A stretch of DNA of 27,906 nucleotides, taken from AC2028 sp002373595. GTDB taxonomy: Bacteria > Bacillota > Clostridia > Lachnospirales > Lachnospiraceae. The stretch is from contig CAMOIX010000032.1 in NCBI GenBank assembly GCA_946616365.1, positions 1-27,906 on the forward strand, given 5' to 3'. The notes under the pieces were generated by a model. That model made no database searches, was not told the origin of the DNA, and worked only from the letters and a program-made list of their open reading frames with translations. A program made the translations under genes and the position numbers. Positions 1-6,569 of this stretch are shown piece after piece; positions within the stretch are counted from its first letter, which is position 1; the number at the start of each line of letters is the position of its first letter.

Positions 1-1
1 G

Positions 2-54
2 AGCAGGTGATGGGGCGAGTGCGGTCCGGTGGACCGCAAGCCACGAGCCGACCG
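2..54 (+). repeat. 53-bp direct repeat, copy 1 (family A)
   Basis: Identical over 53 bases to 218-270. The first 13 bases (AGCAGGTGATGGG) match the 3' end of the tRNA-Gly gene read on the plus strand (355-367), so the repeat begins with a piece of tRNA acceptor and T-stem and then diverges. An internal palindrome GCGGTCC-GGT-GGACCGC lies at about 21-37. Confidence 0.85.
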
Positions 55-108
55 TCGCACGACATCCAGTGGATGTCGGATTTGCGACGACCGAAGTGAA
101 ACGAAGAC

Positions 109-156
109 CCGTCAGGCGAGACCGAACCCTTGGGTTCGAGGTCTCGCCTGCTCACA
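109..156 (+). repeat. 48-bp direct repeat, copy 1 (family B)
   Basis: Identical over 48 bases to 273-320. It is itself a hairpin: AGGCGAGACC pairs with GGTCTCGCCT and GAACCC pairs with GGGTTC, with a two-base bulge. Its right half (GGGTTCGAGGTCTCGCCTGC) resembles a tRNA T-arm followed by a 3' acceptor strand. Confidence 0.85.
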
Positions 157-217
157 TTACGAGCGGTGCGCACTCATAGGCGCTCCGCACCTATTTCGTG
201 CACGCGCTGTCGCTAAA

Positions 218-270
218 AGCAGGTGATGGGGCGAGTGCGGTCCGGTGGACCGCAAGCCACGAGCCGACCG
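218..270 (+). repeat. 53-bp direct repeat, copy 2 (family A)
   Basis: Exact copy of 2-54, again starting with the 13 bases shared with the 3' end of tRNA-Gly. Here it is followed directly by a family B repeat, whereas copy 1 is separated from its family B partner by 54 bases. Confidence 0.85.
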
Positions 271-272
271 AG

Positions 273-320
273 CCGTCAGGCGAGACCGAACCCTTGGGTT
301 CGAGGTCTCGCCTGCTCACA
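273..320 (+). repeat. 48-bp direct repeat, copy 2 (family B)
   Basis: Exact copy of 109-156. Its last bases, CTCACA, form the outer arm of the extended hairpin that reaches into the 3' end of the tRNA-Gly gene (right arm to 356). Confidence 0.85.
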
Positions 321-321
321 G

Positions 322-349
322 AAAAACCCAGGTCGTATGACCTGGGTTT
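322..349 (-). terminator. Rho-independent terminator of tRNA-Gly
   Basis: Read on the minus strand, an 11-bp perfect stem AAACCCAGGTC / GACCTGGGTTT with a 4-base loop is followed by a run of Ts, beginning 6 bases after the tRNA discriminator base. The stem can be extended outward (315-321 with 350-356) into the tRNA 3' end, leaving a two-base bulge. Confidence 0.8.
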
Positions 350-354
350 CTGTG

Positions 355-425
355 AGCAGGTGATGGGAATCGAACCCACGTATCCAGCTTGGAAGGCTGG
401 TGTTCTACCATTGAACTACACCTGC
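355..425 (-). tRNA. tRNA-Gly (anticodon UCC)
   Basis: The reverse complement folds as a 71-base tRNA. GCAGGTG (425-419) pairs with CACCTGC (362-356) as a perfect 7-bp acceptor stem. The D-arm carries the short TTCAATGGTAGAA-type D-loop seen in glycine tRNAs. The anticodon stem CCAGC/GCTGG encloses loop CTTCCAA, giving anticodon TCC. The T-arm is GTGGG-TTCGATT-CCCAT. The discriminator is T, and CCA is not encoded. It reads GGA codons, which are the preferred glycine codons in the neighbouring genes. It has its own promoter and terminator, so it is a single-gene unit downstream of murG. Confidence 0.95.
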
Positions 426-458
426 GAAGAAGAGTATTATTTTTGTCGAACAAAGGAC

Positions 459-487
459 ATTTTATCGGAAGAGTTATCCGTTGTCAA
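459..487 (-). promoter_or_regulatory. Promoter of tRNA-Gly
   Basis: On the minus strand TTGACA (487-482) is separated by 17 bases from TAAAAT (464-459), a near-consensus sigma-A promoter. Predicted start is about 27 bases before the mature tRNA 5' end. It sits immediately after the murG stop codon. Confidence 0.8.
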
Positions 488-498
488 GAAAAAAATGA

Positions 499-1575
499 TT
501 ATTTTCCCGAAACTTTTCCGAGAGTATCCAAAATCACCTCTAAAACGGCCGAAACTGCGTCCTTTTCCGCACCTTCCGACATAGCGGCTATATAGCGTTC
601 CCTGTTTTCGTACAGATCGAATACAGCCTTGGTCAGAGTAGCGGAAGTCACTTCACTTTGGTCCATGACTTCGGAATATCCGCGATTTTTGAAGGAATTC
701 GCATTGAGCAGCTGGTCGCCACGGCTTCCCGAAGAGGGCAGGGGGATCAGCAGATTGGGCTTCTTAAGGGCGAGGAGCTCGGATATTGCATTTGCACCGG
801 CGCGTGATACGACCACATCGGTCATTGCAAAGAGGTCCCGGAGTTCCTCGGAAATATACTCAAACTGGACATATCCATCCATATTCTCAAAGGAGCTTTC
901 TGTTTTTCCCTTTCCGCAGAGGTGTACGATATTGAACTGGGGCAGAAGGAGAGGCAGAGCCTTCCTGACAGCTTCGTTGACGGCCTGTGCGCCCAAGCTT
1001 CCGCCGATGACCATAAGTACGGGCTTATCATCAGTAAATCCGCAGAGAGCTTTTCCTTTGGAGGCTTCACCCTGCAGGAGCTCAGCCCTGATGGGAATGC
1101 CCGTAAGTACACCCTTTTTGCCGGGGAGCATCTTAAGCGTTTCCGGGAAAGTGCAGCAGATCTTTTTTGCGGCTCTGAAGCAGAGTTTATTGGCGAGGCC
1201 GGGTGTGAAATCCGCTTCATGTATCACACAGGGAATATGCAGACGGCCTGCGGCTCTGACTACCGGTACGCTGACAAAACCACCTTTTGAAAAGACTATA
1301 TCAGGTTTGGATTTCTTCAGATATGAAAGAGCTTCGCGGTAGCCCTTGATGACTCTGAAAGGATCCGTAAAGTTTTTCAGGCTGAAATATCTGCGGAGCT
1401 TGCCGGTGGAGATCCCGGTATAGGGTATGCCGCAGGGCTCGATCAGCTTTTTCTCGATCCCATCGTAGGAGCCTATGTATTCGACCTCAAATCCGTCCCT
1501 CTGAAGGTACGGTAAAAGAGCAATATTCGGATTTACATGTCCGGCGGTTCCGCCGCCCGTGAGTACTATTTTCAT
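499..1575 (-). CDS. murG: UDP-GlcNAc:lipid I GlcNAc transferase MurG
   Basis: MurG adds GlcNAc from UDP-GlcNAc to undecaprenyl-diphospho-MurNAc-pentapeptide (lipid I) to give lipid II, at the inner face of the membrane. The 358-residue product has the GT28 two-Rossmann layout: glycine-rich GGGTAGH at 7-13, SKGGFVSVP near 96-104, and HE near 119-120. The C-terminal half has GGSLGAQ and SRAGANAISELLAL, which in MurG contacts UDP-GlcNAc. I chose the internal ATG at 1575 because the family begins MKIVLTGGGTAGH. An ATG 42 bases upstream (1617) is also open and has AAGGAT at a long spacing, so a 14-residue longer form cannot be excluded. It stands alone here rather than inside a dcw cluster, and its left neighbour is the tRNA-Gly unit. 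Confidence 0.95.
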   Translation of the reverse strand: MKIVLTGGGTAGHVNPNIALLPYLQRDGFEVEYIGSYDGIEKKLIEPCGIPYTGISTGKLRRYFSLKNFTDPFRVIKGYREALSYLKKSKPDIVFSKGGFVSVPVVRAAGRLHIPCVIHEADFTPGLANKLCFRAAKKICCTFPETLKMLPGKKGVLTGIPIRAELLQGEASKGKALCGFTDDKPVLMVIGGSLGAQAVNEAVRKALPLLLPQFNIVHLCGKGKTESSFENMDGYVQFEYISEELRDLFAMTDVVVSRAGANAISELLALKKPNLLIPLPSSGSRGDQLLNANSFKNRGYSEVMDQSEVTSATLTKAVFDLYENRERYIAAMSEGAEKDAVSAVLEVILDTLGKVSGK

Positions 1576-1632
1576 ATGATATTTGCCTATGATTTCATTT
1601 GCGGTAACGGGCTTCATTTTAGCACATTATCC

Positions 1633-1661
1633 TTGAATTTGCCATTTATCTTTGTTAAACT
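1633..1661 (+). promoter_or_regulatory. Probable pgi promoter
   Basis: TTGAAT (1633-1638), 17 bases, then TAAACT (1656-1661) preceded by TG one base upstream (extended -10). It lies in the divergent gap between murG and pgi. Predicted start is near 1668, giving a leader of about 50 bases before the pgi ATG. Confidence 0.55.
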
Positions 1662-1718
1662 AGTAACGGTTTATGAGTAAGGATAAAACCATGGGCTTTA
1701 TAGTCCGGAGGAGGAAAA

Positions 1719-3068
1719 ATGAGCAAGCAGGTAACATTTGATTATTCCAAGACTTCCGATTTCATCTCTCAGGAGGAGATCGGATATATGAAGAAGCTCG
1801 CACTCAGTGCGAAAGAGGAGCTCGTAAACAAGACCGGCGCCGGAAATGATTTCCTTGGCTGGATCGATCTCCCCGTTGACTATGACAAGGAGGAGTTCGC
1901 CAGGATCAAGGCTGCAGCCAGGAAGATCCAGAGCGATTCAGATGTACTCCTTGTAATAGGAATCGGCGGATCCTATCTCGGAGCAAGAGCAGCTATCGAA
2001 TTCCTCGGACACAGCTTCTATAATGTACTTTCCAAGGAGCAGAGAAAGACCCCCGAGATCTATTTCTGCGGAAACTCCATCAGCTCCACCTATCTTAAGC
2101 ACCTCATGGATGTAGTAGGAGACAGAGATTTCTCGATCAACATGATCTCCAAGTCCGGAACCACCACCGAGCCCGCTATCGCTTTCCGTATCTTTAAGGA
2201 AAAGCTCGAGCAGAAATATGGCAAGGATGGCGCTGCAAAGAGGATCTACGCTACCACCGATAAGGCAAAGGGAAGCCTTAAGAATCTTGCAACCGAGGAA
2301 GGCTATGAGTCATTCGTAGTACCCGATGATGTAGGAGGCAGATTCTCCGTACTTACCGCAGTAGGACTTCTTCCCATCGCAGTAAGCGGTGCAGATATCG
2401 ATAAACTTATGGAAGGCGCTGCAGCTGGAAGAAAGGCAGCTCTTGAGAATGATTTCGAGAACAACTACGCTCTTCAGTATGCAGCTATCAGAAATATCCT
2501 TCTCCGCAAGGGCAAGGAAGTTGAGATCCTTGCAAACTATGAGCCCGCTGTACACTTTGTTTCCGAGTGGTGGAAGCAGCTCTACGGCGAGAGCGAAGGC
2601 AAGGATCAGAAGGGTATCTTCCCCGCAAGTGTTGACCTAACCACAGACCTTCACTCCATGGGTCAGTATATCCAGGACGGAGCAAGGATCCTTTTCGAGA
2701 CTGTCATCAATGTAGAGGAATCCAGAGAGCAGCTCACCATCGGTGAGGAGCCTGTTGACCTCGACGGACTTAACTACCTCGCAGGACAGACCGTTGATTT
2801 CGTAAACAAGAGCGCTATGAACGGAACGATCCTCGCGCATACCGACGGAAATGTACCCAACCTCATGATCAAGGTTCCCGAGGTAAGCGAGTACGCACTC
2901 GGAGAGCTCTTCTACTTCTTTGAGTTTGCATGCGGAGTGAGCGGATACATCCTCGGAGTTAATCCTTTCAACCAGCCCGGCGTAGAGAGCTACAAAAAGA
3001 ATATGTTCGCTCTTCTCGGAAAGCCCGGATATGAGAAGCAGAGAGAAGCACTTCTCGCAAGACTTTAA
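1719..3068 (+). CDS. pgi: Glucose-6-phosphate isomerase
   Basis: Cytosolic enzyme interconverting glucose-6-phosphate and fructose-6-phosphate. The 449-residue length is typical of the short Firmicutes form. Visible signatures are GIGGSYLGAR (81-90), the phosphate-binding SKSGTTTEP (144-152), DDVGGRFSVLTAVGLLPIA, the catalytic glutamate in LYGESEGKD (about E291), the ring-opening histidine in TDLHSMGQ (about H312), and the C-terminal NPFNQPGVESYKK with the conserved lysine. The ATG follows a strong GGAGGAGG site. Codon use is strongly biased (CTC/CTT, GTA, GGA, AAG), as expected for a highly expressed glycolytic gene. It is monocistronic, with a promoter upstream and a terminator downstream. 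It shares substrate pools with the glycogen branching enzyme encoded further right. Confidence 0.97.
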   Translation: MSKQVTFDYSKTSDFISQEEIGYMKKLALSAKEELVNKTGAGNDFLGWIDLPVDYDKEEFARIKAAARKIQSDSDVLLVIGIGGSYLGARAAIEFLGHSFYNVLSKEQRKTPEIYFCGNSISSTYLKHLMDVVGDRDFSINMISKSGTTTEPAIAFRIFKEKLEQKYGKDGAAKRIYATTDKAKGSLKNLATEEGYESFVVPDDVGGRFSVLTAVGLLPIAVSGADIDKLMEGAAAGRKAALENDFENNYALQYAAIRNILLRKGKEVEILANYEPAVHFVSEWWKQLYGESEGKDQKGIFPASVDLTTDLHSMGQYIQDGARILFETVINVEESREQLTIGEEPVDLDGLNYLAGQTVDFVNKSAMNGTILAHTDGNVPNLMIKVPEVSEYALGELFYFFEFACGVSGYILGVNPFNQPGVESYKKNMFALLGKPGYEKQREALLARL

Positions 3069-3081
3069 TAGATGACCTGAT

Positions 3082-3117
3082 ATCCGTCGGGCTTATAAAC
3101 CCGGCGGATATTTTTTA
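3082..3117 (+). terminator. pgi terminator
   Basis: A 10-bp stem (3082-3091 with 3100-3109, one G-T pair) with loop CTTATAAA is followed by ATTTTTTA. It starts 13 bases after the pgi stop codon. Confidence 0.85.
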
Positions 3118-3157
3118 CGGAAGCTGTGACCGATTTCTTCCGCAGCAGGATCTGAAT

Positions 3158-4123
3158 ATGAAGATAGTGGTACTTGAGAGAAACAGTGTGGGTCCCGATA
3201 TCTCCGTCGATGTCTTTAATGAACTCGGAGAAGTGACGATCTACAGAAATACCGTAACCGTAGAGGAAGTCAGGGAGCGCACCGCAGATGCGGACATCGT
3301 AGTGGCGAATAAGTCACCGATGAACGAAGAGAGTCTGAGCGGTGCTAAGAACCTCAAGCTTATCTGTGAGTTTGCGACAGGCTATGATAACTGTGACCTG
3401 AAGTATCTGACTGCCAGAGGGATCCCCGTCTGCAATGTCGTATCGTATTGCACTTCGATGGTGGCTCAGCATACCTTTGCTCTGGCACTTAATCTTCTGC
3501 AGCATATCCCGCATTATGACACTTACGTAAAATCGGGAGAGTACTCGGCACAGGACAGATTTTCCAATTTTGATGTACCTTTTACTGAGCTCGAAGGCAA
3601 GACCTGGGGCATAGTCGGTATGGGTAATATAGGAAGAAAGGTTGCTGAGATAGCCAAGGCTTTCGGATGCAGAGTTATTTTTTCTTCTGTTACCGGCAAA
3701 AGTACAGTCACCGAGTACGAGCGGGTGGACAAGGATGTGCTCCTTGCACAGAGTGATGTGATATCGCTTCATTGCCCTTTAAGCGATCTTACGAGAAATT
3801 ACATCGATGCGGATGCACTTAAGAAGATGAAAAATACCGCAGTACTTGTCAATGTGGCAAGGGGACGGGTCGTTGATAACAAGGCTCTCTATGAGGCTCT
3901 CGAATCGGGAGAGATCGCGGCAGCAGGACTCGATGTACTTGAGGATGAGCCCCTTCGCACGGAGAATCCTCTGTCTAAGATTAAAGATTCAAATAAGCTT
4001 ATAATCACTCCACACCTCGCATGGGGAAGCATCGAAGCCAGAGAAAGATGCGTAATGGGAGTATATGACAATATAAAGGCATTTCAGGAAACAGGGAAAC
4101 CTCTCACACCTGTGAATATGTAA
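3158..4123 (+). CDS. D-isomer-specific 2-hydroxyacid dehydrogenase (hydroxypyruvate/glyoxylate reductase-like)
   Basis: NAD(P)H-dependent reduction of a 2-keto acid to the D-2-hydroxy acid. The 321-residue protein shows the full family pattern: N-terminal substrate domain with ATGYDNCDL near 73-81, the dinucleotide fold GIVGMGNIGRKVAEIAKAFG at 151-170 (GxGxxG), catalytic Arg in NVARGRVVD (about R235), Glu in DVLEDEP (about E264), and His in TPHLAWG (about H286). The NKSPMNEESL segment and overall pattern are closest to glycerate dehydrogenase/hydroxypyruvate reductase-type members, but substrate cannot be read from sequence with confidence. The start has an AGGA about 8 bases upstream. It is followed after 32 bases by two membrane transporter genes, which suggests one transcript and possibly transport of a related small molecule. 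Confidence 0.9.
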   Translation: MKIVVLERNSVGPDISVDVFNELGEVTIYRNTVTVEEVRERTADADIVVANKSPMNEESLSGAKNLKLICEFATGYDNCDLKYLTARGIPVCNVVSYCTSMVAQHTFALALNLLQHIPHYDTYVKSGEYSAQDRFSNFDVPFTELEGKTWGIVGMGNIGRKVAEIAKAFGCRVIFSSVTGKSTVTEYERVDKDVLLAQSDVISLHCPLSDLTRNYIDADALKKMKNTAVLVNVARGRVVDNKALYEALESGEIAAAGLDVLEDEPLRTENPLSKIKDSNKLIITPHLAWGSIEARERCVMGVYDNIKAFQETGKPLTPVNM

Positions 4124-4155
4124 TGGGGATCCGTTAGGATCACGGAGGAACAGTA

Positions 4156-4539
4156 ATGATAGAATCGCTCAAGAGAAACGGTAAAGGAATGCTGATGATG
4201 CTCGTATCGGCAATCTGCCTTGCCGTGGGACAGCTCATGTGGAAACTTGCGGGAGCATCTGATTTCGGTGCATTTCTTGCCGACGGTCTTCCCGGATTGT
4301 GGAAGCTTTTCCTGGCACTTCTGCCCGGATTCATCATATACGGAATCGGTGCGATAGTGATGACTATAGGACTCGGGTACGGTGAGCTTTCCGTGCTTCA
4401 GCCCATGAACTCGCTCAGTTATGTATTTGCGCTGATCCTCACAGTGGTCGTCCTTTCGGAGCCCGTATCTCCTCTTATGGTGATCGGCGTATTTGTGATC
4501 ATCGCAGGGGTAATGCTTATGGGAGGGAGCAGCAAATGA
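4156..4539 (+). CDS. Small DMT/SMR-like membrane protein, subunit 1
   Basis: A 127-residue, very hydrophobic protein with four predicted membrane helices (about 12-30, 46-70, 78-97 and 102-122). The last two carry the pattern LQPMNSLSYVFALILTVVVL, SEPVSP, then IAGVMLMGG, which is characteristic of EamA/DMT and small multidrug resistance proteins. Such half-size proteins function as dimers. It has a GGAGG site 7 bases before the ATG. Its stop overlaps the start of the next gene by four bases (ATGA), so the two are translationally coupled and probably form a heterodimer. The substrate is unknown. The preceding dehydrogenase gene hints at a small metabolite rather than drugs, but that is inference. 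Confidence 0.8.
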   Translation: MIESLKRNGKGMLMMLVSAICLAVGQLMWKLAGASDFGAFLADGLPGLWKLFLALLPGFIIYGIGAIVMTIGLGYGELSVLQPMNSLSYVFALILTVVVLSEPVSPLMVIGVFVIIAGVMLMGGSSK

Positions 4540-4886
4540 TATACTTAATACTCTTTCTCATATCGACACTGACATCTTCATTCGCGAGCCTTTTCCTCAA
4601 GAAGTCTTCCAATAATGATAAGGGAAAGCTCGGAATACTGTTCTCGCCTTTCTTCTACCTCGGCGGTATCATGTATGTGACTGCGGCAACGATAATGATC
4701 TATCTCATGAAGGTCATCCCGTATGCGATCATCATGCCGCTCGGATCGGTGACATACATCTGGACGATGTTCATATCCAATCGTCTCCTCGGAGAGAAGA
4801 TCACAGCGAAGAAGATCATCGGAATGTGCGTGATAATCCTGGGGGTGGTACTCCTCGCACTCGGACAGGCATCACTGCAGAAGTAA
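4536..4886 (+). CDS. Small DMT/SMR-like membrane protein, subunit 2
   Basis: A 116-residue four-helix protein (helices about 1-18, 33-55, 60-82 and 92-112) with PLGSVTYIWTMFISNRLLGEK followed by IIGMCVIILGVVLLALG, the C-terminal DMT/SMR signature. It overlaps the preceding gene by four bases, and its Shine-Dalgarno (GGGAGGG) lies within that gene. The KKSSNNDKGK loop after helix 1 is positively charged, whereas the partner differs in its N-terminal and loop charges. This fits the antiparallel arrangement of paired SMR proteins, though orientation was judged only by eye. A terminator follows 18 bases downstream. Confidence 0.8.
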   Translation: MIYLILFLISTLTSSFASLFLKKSSNNDKGKLGILFSPFFYLGGIMYVTAATIMIYLMKVIPYAIIMPLGSVTYIWTMFISNRLLGEKITAKKIIGMCVIILGVVLLALGQASLQK

Positions 4887-4904
4887 AAAGCATACAGATA
4901 AAAC

Positions 4905-4929
4905 AAAAGTCGGGGAATCCCCGGCTTTT
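4905..4929. terminator. Bidirectional terminator between DMT pair and mtnN
   Basis: An 11-bp stem (4905-4915 with 4919-4929) with loop AAT, flanked by A's on the left and TTTTATA on the right. Because the flanking genes converge (plus-strand DMT pair, minus-strand mtnN), it can serve both. Confidence 0.85.
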
Positions 4930-4947
4930 ATAATGCTCAGAAACAGA

Positions 4948-5646
4948 TCAGAATTTAGCAACCATCGATTTCAAAACCTTGGCACAGTGGGCAGCAGCCT
5001 CCTTTTCGAAGGTAGGATAATCCATCTCGGCGCTGCCGTCAGCCTTATCGGAGATAGCACGAAGGATTAAGAACGGTATACCGTTAAGATATGCCCCGTG
5101 TGCTATTGACGCGCCTTCCATCTCCGCACAGTCGCCGTTAAATTCATTGATGAGGAAGTCCTTTTTCTCGGAGCTGGATATGAACTGGTCTCCGCTCACT
5201 ACTCTTCCTACAACAGCATGAACCTCGGGAAGCTCGTTTTTGATGGTTTCCTCGGCAACTTTTATCATATTTTCATCAGCAGGGAATTCTCTTACACCCA
5301 TCTGAGGCACTTCGCCGAGCTTATATCCGAAGATCGTCACATCCATATCGTGGTGTATGGCATCCTTGGAAATGAGGATGTCGCCGATATCAAGCTTGGC
5401 ATTAAGGGATCCTGCGACTCCGGTATTGATGATATTGGTGACATTGTAGAGATCCGCAAGGATCTGGACGCAGAGAGCGGCATTAACTTTACCGATACCG
5501 CATTTAACGACTACTACATTTGCACCGTTAAGCGTACCCTCACAAAATTCCATTCCCGCACGCTTTGTTACTTTCATATCCGCAATCTCGGCCTTCAGGG
5601 TCTCTACCTCGGCCTCCATAGCGCCTATAATTCCTATTTTGCTCAT
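4948..5646 (-). CDS. mtnN: 5'-methylthioadenosine/S-adenosylhomocysteine nucleosidase
   Basis: Hydrolyses S-adenosylhomocysteine to adenine and S-ribosylhomocysteine, and also acts on methylthioadenosine and 5'-deoxyadenosine. The 232-residue product has the nucleosidase core: GAMEAEV at the N-terminus (catalytic Glu about 11), NTGVAGSL near 74-81, the purine-site EMEGASIAH near 175-183, and RAISDKADG with catalytic Asp about 200. The start is set by the ribosome-binding site: AGGAG lies 7 bases before ATG 5646. A second ATG two codons upstream (5652) is only one base from it, so it is too close. The gene follows luxS after 39 bases on the same strand, so the two consecutive steps from SAH to AI-2 are encoded in one operon. 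Confidence 0.95.
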   Translation of the reverse strand: MSKIGIIGAMEAEVETLKAEIADMKVTKRAGMEFCEGTLNGANVVVVKCGIGKVNAALCVQILADLYNVTNIINTGVAGSLNAKLDIGDILISKDAIHHDMDVTIFGYKLGEVPQMGVREFPADENMIKVAEETIKNELPEVHAVVGRVVSGDQFISSSEKKDFLINEFNGDCAEMEGASIAHGAYLNGIPFLILRAISDKADGSAEMDYPTFEKEAAAHCAKVLKSMVAKF

Positions 5647-5685
5647 TATCATTCTCCTGTATCTTTAAGCGGTGTGACAGAACTT

Positions 5686-6165
5686 TTATTCGGGATAGAT
5701 AAGTCTGTCGTCGCCTATGCCCTTAAGTACTTCTTCGAGATATCTGTTCGCAAGCCAATTAGCCATCGGGAGATTCTGATCGAGGTAATTGCCGCAGTCG
5801 TGAGCGGTAGCTCCGGGAATCTCGTCATTGTAGTCGCGGATGAACTCAAACATCTCTGTCATGAGGGGTACGATATCGCGGGATGTGAGGTCTCCTGCGA
5901 GGAGGAGATAGAATCCGGTCCTGCAGCCCATGGGTCCGAAGTAAACGACGCGGTCCTTGTATTGAGCGTGATTGCGAAGGAATGTTGCTCCGAGGTGCTC
6001 AATGGTATGCATCTCTGCGGTATTCATGACCGGCTCGTCGTTGGGGCTCGTCATACGCAGGTCAAAGGTCGTTATGACTTCGCTGCCGACATGGTCTTTT
6101 CTCGAGACATAGACGCCGGGTTTTAATTTGATGTGGTCGATGGTAAAGCTGGCGATTTTTTCCAT
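5686..6165 (-). CDS. luxS: S-ribosylhomocysteine lyase (AI-2 synthase) LuxS
   Basis: Cleaves S-ribosylhomocysteine to homocysteine and DPD, the precursor of autoinducer-2. The 159-residue protein shows the metal-binding HTIEH at 53-57, the catalytic cysteine in GPMGCRTGFY (Cys 81), the third metal ligand in AHDCGNY (Cys 124), and the conserved FDLRM near 35-39. The ATG at 6165 follows AAGGAAT and matches the family N-terminus. The frame remains open upstream to 6285, but that part has no ribosome-binding site and overlaps the promoter region. A short hairpin (GGGAC-ACCT-GTCCC, minus strand 6192-6179) sits just ahead of the ribosome-binding site. luxS is the first gene of the luxS-mtnN operon. 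Confidence 0.97.
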   Translation of the reverse strand: MEKIASFTIDHIKLKPGVYVSRKDHVGSEVITTFDLRMTSPNDEPVMNTAEMHTIEHLGATFLRNHAQYKDRVVYFGPMGCRTGFYLLLAGDLTSRDIVPLMTEMFEFIRDYNDEIPGATAHDCGNYLDQNLPMANWLANRYLEEVLKGIGDDRLIYPE

Positions 6166-6203
6166 ATTATTCCTTTCCGGGACAGGTGTCCCCACAAATA
6201 GAT

Positions 6204-6232
6204 ATTTTATCATAAAAAAGAACATGATTGAA
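6204..6232 (-). promoter_or_regulatory. Possible luxS-mtnN promoter
   Basis: Minus-strand TTCAAT (6232-6227), 17 bases, TAAAAT (6209-6204). The -35 match is weak. It overlaps the -35 of the plus-strand promoter at 6228-6256. Confidence 0.35.
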
Positions 6233-6256
6233 AGAAAAGTGATATTTTGATATGAT
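6228..6256 (+). promoter_or_regulatory. Promoter of the FakA-like/two-component operon
   Basis: TTGAAA (6228-6233), 17 bases, TATGAT (6251-6256), one mismatch from consensus in each hexamer. Predicted start near 6263, about 40 bases before the ATG at 6303. Confidence 0.7.
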
Positions 6257-6302
6257 TTTCCATAGTAAAACCGCTTGTCGGTCATAGAAAGGACGGATAG
6301 AA

Positions 6303-6569
6303 ATGTTACCTGAACAGACCATTGAATTTCGTTATGATACTCAGCTTCTCATCGAAGGAGAGGACCTTGACGAGGATGAGATCAGTGATTATATCACGGA
6401 TAATTTTGTAGGCGACAGCCTTGTATGCGCCGGAGATGAGGACCTCATAAAGATCCATTTCCATACCAATGAGCCTTGGAAGATCCTTGAGTATGGACGC
6501 ACTCTCGGTGAGATCTTCGACATCGTTGTAGAAGACATGGATCGTCAGTCCAGAGGACTTCACGGCTAA
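6303..6569 (+). CDS. Small stand-alone FakA/YloV middle-domain-like protein
   Basis: An 88-residue acidic protein with no membrane segment. FRYDTQLLIEGED (9-21) followed by VGDSLVCAGDEDLIKIHFHTNEPWKILEYG (36-65) matches, from memory, the non-kinase domain of fatty-acid kinase FakA/YloV (DAK family), where the pattern is roughly YCTEFLI..., GDSLVVVGDD, KVHVHTNDP. The ATP-binding DhaL domain and the C-terminal DegV-like part are absent, so it is not a kinase by itself. The start has AAAGGA upstream and a good promoter. Its stop codon directly abuts the ATG of the histidine kinase with no spacer, indicating tight translational coupling. A role as an accessory or ligand-sensing subunit for the two-component system is plausible but not shown. 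Confidence 0.7.
   Translation: MLPEQTIEFRYDTQLLIEGEDLDEDEISDYITDNFVGDSLVCAGDEDLIKIHFHTNEPWKILEYGRTLGEIFDIVVEDMDRQSRGLHG

Larger units (their letters stand above)
1..320. other. GC-rich gene-less repeat region beside tRNA-Gly
   Basis: No credible gene is visible in this stretch. It is visibly richer in G+C than the coding DNA to its right and consists of two pairs of direct repeats (2-54/218-270 and 109-156/273-320), several hairpins, and segments that look like tRNA 3' ends in both orientations. Between the repeats, 157-217 contains further inverted-repeat sequence (GGTGCG and CGCACC arms around 165-190). Short open frames crossing it are composition artefacts: they have no Shine-Dalgarno site and their residues follow the repeats. 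It continues beyond the left edge of the window. Confidence 0.7.

Noticed and set aside
1..320. CRISPR array
   Set aside because: Only two copies of each repeat, with unequal spacing and repeat lengths of 48-53 bases. No cas gene is nearby.
1..425. Current integrative element at tRNA-Gly
   Set aside because: No integrase or mobility gene is visible on either side within the window, so only scars or repeats can be claimed.
198..595. Open frames crossing the repeats and tRNA-Gly
   Set aside because: They read through the tRNA gene, its promoter and the murG terminus, so they are chance frames.
629..1342. Plus-strand open frame (237 codons) inside murG
   Set aside because: It is antisense to MurG, with no motif and no ribosome-binding site.
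5218..6126. Plus-strand open frame (302 codons) across mtnN and luxS
   Set aside because: It is antisense to two enzymes with intact catalytic motifs and has no start signal.
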